Of a stretch of 64,000 bases of DNA, positions 56,776 to 64,000 are shown piece after piece. The notes under the pieces were generated by a model. The model ran no database searches. It was not told the origin of the DNA and saw only the letters and a list, made by a program, of their open reading frames with translations. The stretch comes from Geodermatophilus sp. DSM 44513 (GTDB lineage: Bacteria > Actinomycetota > Actinomycetes > Mycobacteriales > Geodermatophilaceae). The stretch spans positions 2,170,001-2,234,000 of the forward strand of contig NZ_CP135963.1 in the NCBI RefSeq assembly GCF_032460525.1, read 5' to 3'. Positions within the stretch are counted from its first letter, which is position 1, and each line of letters starts with the position of its first letter. The position numbers and the translations under genes are program-made.

Positions 56776-56971
56776 CGTCGTTGCTGGACACCCACATCCT
56801 GCTCACCCTCTCGGACGGGCTCGAGCGCGAACTCGACGGCACGGCGTCGAGGGACCGCCGGCGACCGTCGAGGACGGTCTGGCCGCCGGCGCCCTGCCAC
56901 GCCACCACGGCGACCCGTTCGACCGGATACTCATCGCCCAGGCAGTGCGCCACGTGCGGATCCTCGGCTGA
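56772..56971 (+). pseudogene. VapC-like PIN-domain toxin, internally deleted and frame-shifted
   Basis: The N-terminus VTSLLDTHILLTLSDG is the first PIN strand with its catalytic aspartate. After about 20 residues the remaining PIN sequence appears in another frame as EDGLAAGALPRHHGDPFDRI and LIAQAV, then stops at 56971. The middle of the domain, roughly 60-80 residues with other acidic ligands, is missing. The first frame runs on to 57002 without homology. The toxin must be inactive. Confidence 0.8.
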
Positions 56972-57003
56972 CGGAGGAGCGGTCCCGCTCTCCACTACCT
57001 GAC

Positions 57004-57017
57004 ATAATGTGCATTAT
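57004..57017. promoter_or_regulatory. AT-rich inverted repeat
   Basis: ATAATG-TG-CATTAT, perfect 6-bp arms with a 2-bp centre, in a strongly AT-biased patch (56999-57030) of otherwise very GC-rich DNA. Candidate operator or recombination site just after the vapC relic. Confidence 0.5.
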
Positions 57018-57387
57018 CGGCTTAAGTCGTCCAGAGGCGCCGACAAGAGTCCGAGGCCTACCGAGTTGTCGTCCTGATGTCACGCCGACCCGCCGACGTG
57101 GTGACGTGTCGGCACGGCGATCCGTCACACTGACCGGTCATCCTGCCGGCGCTCTCGGCGACCGGTCGGGAGACGCCGGGCTGGTCCTGGACGGCAATCC
57201 GCCGGGCACCGCGACCGGGCACCGCGACCGGACGCCGTCGGTGCGGCCGACTGTCGTCGGCGGCGGCGCGGTCGCGGCCACGGACCCCGACCGACCTGCG
57301 ACCGGCTCACTGTCGATGAATCCGTCGCCGGCGCTGACAGACCACCCGGGGCCATGCTCCCCCGGACCCGCCGACACCTGCCGATTT

Positions 57388-57402
57388 ACGTCACAGTGAC
57401 GT
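57388..57402. promoter_or_regulatory. 15-bp palindrome upstream of the lipoprotein gene
   Basis: ACGTCACAGTGACGT, perfect 7-bp arms around a single A, ending 63 bp before the lipoprotein start. TTATAC follows at 57403-57408 and could be a -10. Probable operator. Confidence 0.5.
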
Positions 57403-57465
57403 TATACCGGGAGGGTCGCCACATCTCGACGGGCACACGGCACGGCTGCTGCTTAGGGTCGGAGC

Positions 57466-57708
57466 ATGCAACTCCGACGCCCGATCGCCGCGCTCGTGAC
57501 CGCCCTGGCGCTGTTCGGAGGTGGCGCGACGATGACCGCCTGCTCGGCTGCCGGCAGCGGTGAGCAGAGCGACGGCACCACCGACGGGACGGCTCCCAAC
57601 ACCGAGAACAACGACGAGAACGACCCGTCGCGGGACAACCTGCCGGACAACAACGACCAGGAGGACGGTGTCGAGCAGGGCAACGGCAACGACGACGCCG
57701 ACAACTGA
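57466..57708 (+). CDS. small acidic lipoprotein
   Basis: An 80-residue protein. The signal peptide ends in a lipobox-like MTAC (Cys26), after which the mature chain is almost entirely Asn/Asp/Glu/Gly (NNDENDPSRDNLPDNNDQED). Such short acidic lipoproteins are common in related actinobacteria; function unknown. The mature part is too short and polar to be an enzyme and may sit as a linker or bind cations. Confidence 0.75.
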   Translation: MQLRRPIAALVTALALFGGGATMTACSAAGSGEQSDGTTDGTAPNTENNDENDPSRDNLPDNNDQEDGVEQGNGNDDADN

Positions 57709-57746
57709 CGCACCCACCGGCCGATCGGTGCGCCGCCGGGTGCGTC
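57707..57746. terminator. stem between convergent lipoprotein and zinc-finger genes
   Basis: GACGCACCC (57707-57715) pairs with GGGTGCGTC (57738-57746), with an inner ACCG/CGGT stem, between two convergent genes. The left arm begins in the lipoprotein stop codon. Confidence 0.45.
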
Positions 57747-57748
57747 GC

Positions 57749-58156
57749 TCAGCCGGCGGCGCGCTCGGAGACCCAGAGCCGGTCGAGCCGTCCGGTGGAG
57801 CGCACCAGCTCCTGCAGCGACCGCTCCAGCTCCGCCTTGGTGTGCCGCTCGCCGAGCACGGTCTGCACGTCCTCGATGGCGCAGCGCAGCTGGTACAGCC
57901 GGTCCTGCAGACCGTCGAGCTCAGCGCGGGTGACCAGCACGACGTCACCGGACAACCCGGCCCGGGTCGTCGCGGCCCGCTGCTCGTAGGCGCGCTGCCG
58001 GCAGGCCTGCCCGCAGTACTGCCGCGGCCGCCCCACCGAGCCCTGCTCGGGCAGCACCCGGCGACACCAGCCGCAGCGGCGCTCGCCGTCGCGGGCCGGC
58101 GGCGTCCCGGGTCGGGCCTCCGCGTGGATCGTCCGGACCCCGTCTCGCTGTGCCAC
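57749..58156 (-). CDS. conserved hypothetical protein with C4 zinc-finger-like motif
   Basis: A 135-residue protein. A central CGWC, then RQYCGQACRQRAYEQR makes a CxxC-x(n)-CxxxC finger, followed by a helical C-terminal half (LDGLQDRLYQLRCAIEDVQ and ERSLQELVRSTGRLDRLW) likely to form a coiled coil. This arrangement recurs in actinobacterial proteins annotated as hypothetical. Starts at GTG 58156 or 58165 are equivalent; neither has a clear RBS. Confidence 0.75.
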   Translation of the reverse strand: MAQRDGVRTIHAEARPGTPPARDGERRCGWCRRVLPEQGSVGRPRQYCGQACRQRAYEQRAATTRAGLSGDVVLVTRAELDGLQDRLYQLRCAIEDVQTVLGERHTKAELERSLQELVRSTGRLDRLWVSERAAG

Positions 58157-58291
58157 GGTGCGCACCGTAGACGCCGGCACCGACAGGACCGCAGGACACG
58201 CCGCGTCCGGTGCCCCCGGGGCCCCACGCGCACCGGAGCGGGGGCTGCGGGCCCTGGTCGGCCCGCGGACCTGCGGCGTTAGCGTGTCGTC

Positions 58292-59077
58292 GTGGTCCCG
58301 GCACGGTACGCGTTCCTCGACGGGCCCACGCCCCTGGCGATGGCCCACCGGGGCGGGGCCATCGAGCACCTGGAGAACTCCCTGCCGGCCTTCGAGGCGT
58401 GCGTGGCCATGGGCTACCGGTACCTGGAGACCGACGTCCGGGTGACCGCCGACGGCGTCCCGGTCGTCTTCCACGACGCCGTCCTGGACCGGGTCACCGA
58501 CCGCACCGGCCGGGTGGACCAGCTGACCTGGGCGCAGCTGTCCGGGGCCCGCATCGGCGGGCGTGAGCCGGTGCTCCGCCTGGAGGACCTGCTCGGCGCC
58601 TGGGCCGACGTCCGCTTCAACCTCGACGTCAAGGCACCCGGCGTGGTGGCGCCCCTGGCGCGCACGGTCCGCCGGCTCGGGGTGGCCGACCGCATCTGCG
58701 TGGCGTCCTTCTCCGACGCCCGGGTCGCCGCGGCGCGACGGGTGTTCGGCCCCGGGGTGTGCACCTCGCTGGGCCCGCGGGGCGTGGCCGCGCTGCGGCT
58801 GTCCTCCTACTCCCCCCGCGCCGCCGGGCTGGTGCGCATCCCGGCCGGCTGCGCGCAGGTGCCGCTGCAGCTCGGCGGCCGGGCGCTGGTCGACGAGCGG
58901 TTCATCGCCGCGGCGCACGCCCAGGGCCTGCAGGTGCACGTGTGGACCGTCGACACCGAGGAGGAGGCGACGCGGGTGCTGGACCTCGGTGTCGACGGCG
59001 TCATGACCGACCGGCCCGCCATGCTGCGCGCCCTGCTGCAGCGCCGCGGGCAGTGGACGGGACGACCGGCCGCGTGA
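58292..59077 (+). CDS. glycerophosphodiester phosphodiesterase
   Basis: A 261-residue GDPD barrel. It has AHRGGAIEHLENSLPAF with the catalytic histidine and glutamate, ETDVRVTADGVPVVFHD, then LDVKAPG and HVWTVDTEEEATRVLDLGVDG near the C-terminus. It hydrolyses glycerophosphodiesters to glycerol 3-phosphate and an alcohol. No signal peptide, so it acts in the cytosol. GTG 58292 opens the frame. Confidence 0.94.
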   Translation: MVPARYAFLDGPTPLAMAHRGGAIEHLENSLPAFEACVAMGYRYLETDVRVTADGVPVVFHDAVLDRVTDRTGRVDQLTWAQLSGARIGGREPVLRLEDLLGAWADVRFNLDVKAPGVVAPLARTVRRLGVADRICVASFSDARVAAARRVFGPGVCTSLGPRGVAALRLSSYSPRAAGLVRIPAGCAQVPLQLGGRALVDERFIAAAHAQGLQVHVWTVDTEEEATRVLDLGVDGVMTDRPAMLRALLQRRGQWTGRPAA

Positions 59078-59146
59078 CCGGCGGCGACATCCCGGCGTGA
59101 CCAACACCTGCTGGACGGCCCCTCCCCCTGCTGACACCCTGCGGCC

Positions 59147-60499
59147 GTGACGACCGCCGCCACCACCGGGCACCCGCCGCCCCCCGCCGACCCGGCGCTG
59201 CGCCGGGAGCGCTTCGGCTGGTACTCCTACGACTGGGCGATGTCGGTGTTCAACACCAGCGTCACCACCGTCTTCCTCGGCCCGTACCTGACTGCGGTGG
59301 CCGAGGACGCGGCCGGGCCCGACGGGCGGCTGGGCCTGCTCGGGCTGGGGATCCCCCCGGGCAGCTGGTTCTCCTACGTGCTGTCCGCGTCGGTGCTGCT
59401 GCAGGTGCTGGTGCTGCCGCTGACCGGTGCGGTCGCCGACCGCACCGGGCGCAAGCGCCTGCTGCTGGCCGGCTTCGCCACCCTGGGCGCGCTGGCCACG
59501 ACCGGGCTGTTCTTCGTCGCCGACGGCCGCTACCTCCTCGGCGCGGTGTTGTTCGTCGTGGCCAACATCAGCTTCGGGGCGGCCACCGTCGTCTACTATT
59601 CCTGGCTGCCCGACCTGGCCGGCCCCGAGGAGCGCGACGCGGTGTCCAGCCGCGGGTGGGCATTCGGCTACGTCGGCGGGGCGCTGCTGCTCGCCGTCCA
59701 CCTGGGCCTGGTGCTCGCCGCACCGTCCCTGGGCCTGACCACCGGGGAGGCGGTGCGGATCTGCCTGGCCACCGCCGGCCTGTGGTGGGGGGCGTTCACC
59801 GTCTTCACCGTCTCCCGGCTGCGCGACCGGCCGGTGCGCGGGGCCGCCGGGCGCCCGCGCAGCGGGTTCCGCCAGCTGGCGACGACGATGCGCGAGATGC
59901 GGGCCTTCCCGCTGACCCTGTGGTTCCTCGGCGCCTACCTGCTCTACAACGACGGCGTCCAGACCGTGATCTCGCTGTCGGCCACCTACGCCGTCGAGGA
60001 GCTGGGCCTGGAGCAGTCGGTGCTCACCGGCGCGATCCTCATGGTGCAGGTGGTGGCCATCGCCGGCGCCCTCGGACTGGGCCGGCTGGCCGCCCGCTAC
60101 GGCGCCAAGCGGGTCGTCCTCGGCGCGCTGCTCGCCTGGATCGGCGTGCTGCTCGCCGCCTTCTGGCTGCAGGCCGGCGCGGTCGGGCAGTTCTACGCGC
60201 TGGCCGCCGTCATCGGGCTGGTGCAGGGCGGCACCCAGGCGCTGTCCCGGTCGCTGTTCAGCCACCTGATCCCGGCCGGCAAGGAGGCGGAGTACTACGG
60301 CTTCTACGAGATCAGCGACCGCGGCACCAGCTGGCTGGGCCCGCTGGCGTTCGGGCTGACCTACCAGCTCACCGGCTCCTACCGGCTGGCCATCGTCAGC
60401 CTGGTGGTCTTCTTCGTGGCCGGCTTCGCCGCGCTGGCCGCGCTGCCCGTCCGCCGCGCCGTGCTCGCCGCCGGGAACACCCCGCCGGAGCGGCTGTGA
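59147..60499 (+). CDS. UMF1-family MFS transporter (Atg22-like)
   Basis: A 450-residue membrane protein with 12 helices. The family N-terminus RFGWYSYDWAMSVFNTSV is clear, with GLVQGGTQALSRSLFSHLIP and EYYGFYEISDRGTSWLGPLAFG in the second half. Yeast Atg22 exports amino acids; the bacterial substrates are not known. The gene overlaps tdk by GTGA, so they are co-translated. Confidence 0.92.
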   Translation: MTTAATTGHPPPPADPALRRERFGWYSYDWAMSVFNTSVTTVFLGPYLTAVAEDAAGPDGRLGLLGLGIPPGSWFSYVLSASVLLQVLVLPLTGAVADRTGRKRLLLAGFATLGALATTGLFFVADGRYLLGAVLFVVANISFGAATVVYYSWLPDLAGPEERDAVSSRGWAFGYVGGALLLAVHLGLVLAAPSLGLTTGEAVRICLATAGLWWGAFTVFTVSRLRDRPVRGAAGRPRSGFRQLATTMREMRAFPLTLWFLGAYLLYNDGVQTVISLSATYAVEELGLEQSVLTGAILMVQVVAIAGALGLGRLAARYGAKRVVLGALLAWIGVLLAAFWLQAGAVGQFYALAAVIGLVQGGTQALSRSLFSHLIPAGKEAEYYGFYEISDRGTSWLGPLAFGLTYQLTGSYRLAIVSLVVFFVAGFAALAALPVRRAVLAAGNTPPERL

Positions 60500-61215
60500 G
60501 CGCGGCCACCGAGCCGCTGCCGGCAGCCGTCCCTGCCGCCGGCGACCGCCGCCGCCACCCGGCGCCGGCGCACCTGCGGTTCTTCCACGGGCCGATGGAC
60601 TGCGGGAAGTCCACGCTGGCCCTGCAGGTGGACCACAACCAGGCCCGGCAGGGACGGCACGGGTTGCTGCTCACCCAGGGCGACCGCTCCGCGCAGCCGC
60701 GGATCAGCTCCCGCGTCGGGCTGTGCCGCGAGGCGCTGGAGGTGGGCGCCGGCACCGACCTGCGGCTGCTGGTCCGCGACTCGTGGGCCGCGGGCGACCG
60801 GGTCGACTACCTGATCGTCGACGAGGCGCAGTTCCTCGAACCCGGGCAGGTCGACCAGCTGGCCGAGCTCGTCGACGAGTCGCACGTCGACGTCTACGCC
60901 TTCGGGCTGACCACCGACTTCCGCACCCGGCTGTTCCCCGGCACCCAGCGGCTGCTGGAGGTCGCCGACGACGTCCAGCGCATCCAGGTCGAGGTGCTGT
61001 GCTGGTGCGGCCTGCCGGGTCTGCTCAACGCCCGGGTGGTGGCCGGGGAGGTGGTGCGCGAGGGCCGGACGGTCGTCGTGGCCGACACCTCCCCCACCCC
61101 GGCGCCGGACGACCGGGACGCCGAGGTGCACTACCAGGTGCTGTGCCGCCGCCACCACGTGCAGGGCCAGCTCGGCCCCAACCCGGCCGGCCCCGGGCAG
61201 CTCGCCCTGCCCTGA
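60496..61215 (+). CDS. tdk: thymidine kinase (type II)
   Basis: A 239-residue enzyme. The P-loop is FFHGPMDCGKST, the Walker B-like motif is LIVDEAQFL, and the zinc-binding cysteines lie in CWCGLPG and the C-terminal CRRHH. It phosphorylates thymidine with ATP for salvage. The first 25 residues are a flexible Pro/Ala leader; GTG 60496 overlaps the transporter stop. Coding ends 205 bp before rbpA. Confidence 0.93.
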   Translation: MSAATEPLPAAVPAAGDRRRHPAPAHLRFFHGPMDCGKSTLALQVDHNQARQGRHGLLLTQGDRSAQPRISSRVGLCREALEVGAGTDLRLLVRDSWAAGDRVDYLIVDEAQFLEPGQVDQLAELVDESHVDVYAFGLTTDFRTRLFPGTQRLLEVADDVQRIQVEVLCWCGLPGLLNARVVAGEVVREGRTVVVADTSPTPAPDDRDAEVHYQVLCRRHHVQGQLGPNPAGPGQLALP

Positions 61216-61304
61216 GGCCGCGGCGGGCGGCCCACTCCTCCCCCGTCGGGGGGTGGTCGACGGTCGGCATACCACCCCATGCGATGATTCGGGACCGGAT
61301 CCGC

Positions 61305-61330
61305 GGAATCTCTCCGCGAACTCTGTCGTT
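61305..61330 (+). promoter_or_regulatory. SigR-type promoter of rbpA
   Basis: GGAAT (61305-61309), an 18-bp spacer, and GTT (61328-61330). This is the GGAAT-N18-GTT consensus of the thiol-oxidative-stress sigma factor SigR/SigH. rbpA is a known SigR-regulon gene in Streptomyces. The start site would be near 61337, giving a leader of about 85 nt. Confidence 0.8.
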
Positions 61331-61420
61331 GGTCCTCGTGATCCCCTCCGCTCAGTGGGTAGTGACCTGCTGCGACGGTGAGTCCGGACCGACACCACCA
61401 GCACGAGAGGACGGTGTGCC

Positions 61421-61765
61421 ATGGGCGAGCGTTCCCTGCGGGGCAGCCGACTGGGCAGCGTGAGCTACGAGACCGAGCGGAACACCGCCCCCATCGAGCG
61501 GCAGTACGCGGAGTACCGGTGCCCCTCGGGTCACCTGTTCACCGTGCCCTTCGCGGACGACGCGGAGCTCCCCGACACCTGGGAGTGCAAGTTCGACGGA
61601 GCGGCCGCGAAGCTGGTCGGCGGCACCGAGCCGGCCCCCAAAAAGGTCAAGCCGCCGCGGACGCACTGGGACATGCTGCTGGAGCGCCGCTCGGTGGAGG
61701 ACCTCGAGGAGGTCCTGGCCGAGCGTCTCGAGGTGCTGCGCGGCCGGCGGACCCGCGCCAGCTGA
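61421..61765 (+). CDS. rbpA: RNA polymerase-binding protein RbpA
   Basis: A 114-residue protein. The N-terminal tail is basic, the core domain has YRCPSGHLFTVPFADDAELP and the second cysteine in TWECKFDG, and the C-terminal sigma-interaction helix is RTHWDMLLERRSVEDLEEVL. It binds the principal sigma factor and stabilises the open complex; it is actinobacteria-specific. ATG 61421. Controlled by the SigR-type promoter at 61305 and closed by a strong hairpin. Confidence 0.97.
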   Translation: MGERSLRGSRLGSVSYETERNTAPIERQYAEYRCPSGHLFTVPFADDAELPDTWECKFDGAAAKLVGGTEPAPKKVKPPRTHWDMLLERRSVEDLEEVLAERLEVLRGRRTRAS

Positions 61766-61784
61766 ACGGACCGCACGACGCAGG

Positions 61785-61816
61785 ACGGCCCCGGTGGGAC
61801 TCCCCACCGGGGCCGT
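61785..61816. terminator. perfect 14-bp bidirectional terminator hairpin
   Basis: ACGGCCCCGGTGGG (61785-61798), 4-nt loop, exact complement (61803-61816), between convergent rbpA and fxsA. No T-tract on either side beyond TT. Confidence 0.85.
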
Positions 61817-61836
61817 TCGCCGTCTCGGGCCGGGTG

Positions 61837-62367
61837 TCAGCCGACCCGGTCGTCGCGGACCGGTCCCTCCCGCAGCACCTCGCCCTCGATGACCAGCGGC
61901 CGCCCGAGCCCGGAGGCGTGCGACCCCGACCCGGACGGGCGCCCCGAGTACCCGGCCCCCTCCGCGCGGGCGCTGCGCACCCGGACCGGGCCGCGCAGCT
62001 CGACGGGCAGCCGCGACGTCACCGCCCGGACCAGCAGCGCGCGCACGAGGAACCGCGTCGGGGGCAGCAGGCACAGCAGGCCCACGACGTCGCCGACGAA
62101 GCCCGGCAGCACCATGAGCAGCCCGCCGGCGGCGATCAGCCCGGCGTCGCCCAGTGCCCGTCCGGGCGCACGGCGCTCCCGGGCGCGCTCGCGCAGCTCG
62201 GCCAGCGCCCGGGTGCCCTGCCGGGCCAGCAGCGTCCAGCCCAGGGCGGTCGTGGCGAGGGCGGCGAGCAGCGTCCACCCCACGCCGATCCAGGAGGCCA
62301 CCAGCACGAAGACGACGACCTCGGCCACGACCCACAGGGCGGCCAGCACGCGCACGCGGTGTCCCAC
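61837..62367 (-). CDS. fxsA: FxsA-family membrane protein
   Basis: A 176-residue protein with three or four membrane helices and the FxsA core: VASWIGVGWTLLAALATTALG, split by the conserved ALGWTLLARQGTRAL, then GFVGDVVGLLCLLPPTRFLVR. FxsA was found as a suppressor of phage F exclusion in E. coli; physiological role unknown. GTG 62367. Third gene of the lnt-ppm1-fxsA unit, 44 bp after ppm1. Confidence 0.9.
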   Translation of the reverse strand: MGHRVRVLAALWVVAEVVVFVLVASWIGVGWTLLAALATTALGWTLLARQGTRALAELRERARERRAPGRALGDAGLIAAGGLLMVLPGFVGDVVGLLCLLPPTRFLVRALLVRAVTSRLPVELRGPVRVRSARAEGAGYSGRPSGSGSHASGLGRPLVIEGEVLREGPVRDDRVG

Positions 62368-62411
62368 GGCTCTCCCTCTCCCCCGCCCCGGCCGGCGGCC
62401 CCCGCGTCCGC

Positions 62412-63203
62412 CTACCGGACCCGTGTCGACCGCCCGCCGTCGCGGACCCGTCCGGGCACGGGGCGGCGGACCCGGCCCGGCAGCCGGTCGGCCAGCCGGT
62501 CCTGCAGGCCCCACCAGGTGACCCGTACCAACGCCTCTTGAACGATCGAGCGGCTCATCTTGCTCCGCCCGTACGCGCGCTCGGTGAACGTGATGGGCAC
62601 CTCGACCACCCGGGCCCCCGCCCGGACCGCCCGCCAGGCCCAGTCGACCTGGAAGCAGTAGCCCTGGCTGGCCACGTCGTCGAAGGGCAGCCGGTCGACC
62701 AGCTCGCCGCGCACCGCACGGAAGCCCCCGGTGGCGTCGGCCAGCGGCAGCCGCAGCGACCACCGCGTCCAGGTGTTCCCGGCCCGGGACAGCAGCAGCC
62801 GGTGCACCGGCCAGTCCTCCACCGCGCCGCCGGGCACGTAGCGCGAGCCCAGCACCAGGTCCGCGTCGGTCAGGGCGGCGAGCAGGTCGGGCAGCTGCTC
62901 GGGGTGGTGCGAGCCGTCGGCGTCCATCTCCACCAGGACGTCGTAGCCGCGCTCCCGGCCCCAGCGGAAACCGGCGACGTAGGCGGGGCCCAGCCCGGTC
63001 TTCACCGTCCGCCGCAGCACGTGCACCCGGGGGTCGAGGGCGGCCAGCTTGTCGGCGAGCTCCCCGGTGCCGTCCGGGGAGCCGTCGTCCACCACGAGGG
63101 CGTGCGCGTCCGGGACGCTGACGTGCAGCCGCTCCAGGATGGGCTCGATGTTCTCCACCTCGTCGTAGGTGGGGACGACGACCAGCACCCGCGGGCCGCT
63201 CAC
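62412..63203 (-). CDS. ppm1: polyprenol monophosphomannose synthase (DPM1-like glycosyltransferase)
   Basis: A 263-residue GT2 enzyme. It has VVVPTYDEVENI, DDGSPDGTGELADKL, the metal-binding DADGSHHP, GSRYVPGGAV and a C-terminal FTERAYGRSKMSRSIV. It transfers mannose from GDP-mannose to polyprenyl phosphate, the donor for extracytoplasmic mannosylation (glycoproteins, lipoglycans). In Mycobacterium tuberculosis this domain is fused to Lnt; here it is separate but overlaps lnt by GTGA. Confidence 0.95.
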   Translation of the reverse strand: MSGPRVLVVVPTYDEVENIEPILERLHVSVPDAHALVVDDGSPDGTGELADKLAALDPRVHVLRRTVKTGLGPAYVAGFRWGRERGYDVLVEMDADGSHHPEQLPDLLAALTDADLVLGSRYVPGGAVEDWPVHRLLLSRAGNTWTRWSLRLPLADATGGFRAVRGELVDRLPFDDVASQGYCFQVDWAWRAVRAGARVVEVPITFTERAYGRSKMSRSIVQEALVRVTWWGLQDRLADRLPGRVRRPVPGRVRDGGRSTRVR

Positions 63204-64000
63204 ACCGCTCCCCCGCGATCCCGCCGGCGGCGCAGGCCCGGCAGCAGCACCGCGAGCAGCGCGCCGGCACCCAGGGCCGACAGCAGCCACTCCGGGCCGG
63301 CACCCAGCCGCTCGGCGGGGGTGGTGCCGTCCCGCTGGGCGATCTCCTCGACGAACACCGCGGGCTCGAACAGCCCCGAGGCGGCGGCCAGCGAGCCGTC
63401 GGGGGCGATGACCGCCGAGATGCCGCTGGTGGAGGCCAGGGCGACCGAGCGGCCGAACTCCACCGCCCGCACCCGGGCGGCGGCGACCTGCTGCTCGCTC
63501 TCGGCGGAGTAGCCGAAGGTGGCGTTGTTGGTCTGCACGACGATCATCCCGGCGCCGGCCCGGACGCCGTCGCGCACCAGGCCGTCGTAGACGACCTCGA
63601 AGCAGATGACGTCGGCGACCCGCGCCCCGCCCAGCTCCAGCAGCCCCACCTCGTCGCCGGCGGCGAAGTCCCGCCGCACCAGGTCGACCTTGTCGCTGAA
63701 CAGCCGGAAGAAGTCGCGGTGCGGGATGTACTCGGCGAACGGGACCGGGTGCCGCTTGACGTAGGTGTCCCCCGGCCCGGTCTCGGGGTCCCAGACGATC
63801 GCGGTGTTGCTGACGTACTCCCCCGGCCCGCCGACCACCGCACCGACCAGGACCGGCGCGCCGATCGCCCGGGCGGCGGTGTCGATCCGCGCGGCGGCGT
63901 CGGCGTTGCGGTAGGGGTCGATGTCGGAGCTGTTCTCCGGCCAGACCACCAGGTCCGGCTGCGGCTGCTCGCCGGCGGCGACCGCCTCGGCCAGCGCCAC
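63200..64000 (-). CDS. lnt: apolipoprotein N-acyltransferase, C-terminal part (N-terminus outside window)
   Basis: The last 266 residues of Lnt, open to the window edge. The nitrilase-fold triad is present: Glu in VVWPENSSD, Lys in YVKRHPVPF and Cys in DVICFEVVYD. A C-terminal membrane helix (LLSALGAGALLAVLLPGL) and basic tail follow. It acylates the N-terminal cysteine of lipoproteins. The membrane-spanning N-terminal half is beyond base 64000. Overlaps ppm1 by GTGA. Confidence 0.95.
   Translation of the reverse strand: MALAEAVAAGEQPQPDLVVWPENSSDIDPYRNADAAARIDTAARAIGAPVLVGAVVGGPGEYVSNTAIVWDPETGPGDTYVKRHPVPFAEYIPHRDFFRLFSDKVDLVRRDFAAGDEVGLLELGGARVADVICFEVVYDGLVRDGVRAGAGMIVVQTNNATFGYSAESEQQVAAARVRAVEFGRSVALASTSGISAVIAPDGSLAAASGLFEPAVFVEEIAQRDGTTPAERLGAGPEWLLSALGAGALLAVLLPGLRRRRDRGGAV

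Larger units (their letters stand above)
56972..57465. other. intergenic region with no supported gene
   Basis: About 490 bp between the vapC relic and a small lipoprotein. The one long opening (57007-57399) has no RBS, no start that fits and a shuffled Pro/Thr/Arg/Ser composition typical of non-coding frames. Two clear palindromes are present (57004-57017 and 57388-57402). Confidence 0.5.

Noticed and set aside
57007..57399. 131-codon ORF between the vapC relic and the lipoprotein
   Set aside because: No ribosome-binding site, no recognisable domain, and a Pro/Thr/Arg/Ser/Gly-rich shuffled composition; it is open mostly because of GC bias.

Overview
The window is 64 kb of very GC-rich, gene-dense chromosome from an actinobacterium. 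GTG starts and 4-bp GTGA stop/start overlaps are frequent. The gene order lnt-ppm1-fxsA-rbpA and the block CDP-alcohol phosphotransferase - DUF881 - sbp - DUF881 - gcvH - FHA - ftsR - bifunctional nuclease - merR - gcvP are typical of Actinobacteria. The mix of genes would fit Geodermatophilaceae (Blastococcus, Geodermatophilus, Modestobacter), but that is inference. No rRNA, tRNA, CRISPR array or complete insertion sequence was seen.

Layout. 1-3.5 kb: the 3' end of a class F sortase, then a translationally coupled cysteine-synthase-like enzyme and MFS exporter. 3.0-8 kb: copper module 1, with a DUF6153-like protein, a CsoR operator, csoR, copZ, a secreted histidine-motif protein and copA. 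8-15.7 kb: a scarred stretch with a Crp/Fnr fragment, a frameshifted small gene, a class A beta-lactamase relic and a frame-broken ALDH7 gene, lying around intact malate synthase G and an alcohol dehydrogenase. 15.7-25 kb: a DUF2975/XRE pair, a flavoprotein, a phosphofructokinase, methylmalonate-semialdehyde dehydrogenase, an amino acid permease and small hypotheticals. 25-29.7 kb: a complete long-chain olefin operon, oleA-oleBC-oleD, with oleB and oleC fused. 30-34 kb: copper module 2 (copC-copD), divergent from a CHRD-domain secreted protein followed by a second class F sortase, paralogous to the one at the left edge.

35-47 kb: a DUF1918 protein and EF-G-like GTPase, then the conserved envelope/regulator/glycine-cleavage block ending in gcvP. 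47-54 kb: coaA, an acetyltransferase, a secreted serine hydrolase, a YbhB protein and a coupled beta-phosphoglucomutase/GH65 phosphorylase pair that should degrade an alpha-disaccharide to glucose 6-phosphate. 54-57.5 kb: the least ordinary stretch, with long intergenic DNA, AT-rich inverted repeats, a G12 tract, a frameshifted membrane protein and a vapBC locus whose toxin is gutted while the antitoxin is intact. 57.5-64 kb: a small lipoprotein, a glycerophosphodiesterase, a UMF1-type transporter and thymidine kinase, then rbpA behind a textbook SigR promoter, fxsA, ppm1 and the C-terminal part of lnt.

Two cross-cutting patterns stand out. A 10-16 bp motif (CCGTTATCCC followed by roughly GAACAA) recurs in five separate intergenic regions. 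Many gene ends carry perfect 14-16 bp hairpins without a T-tract.
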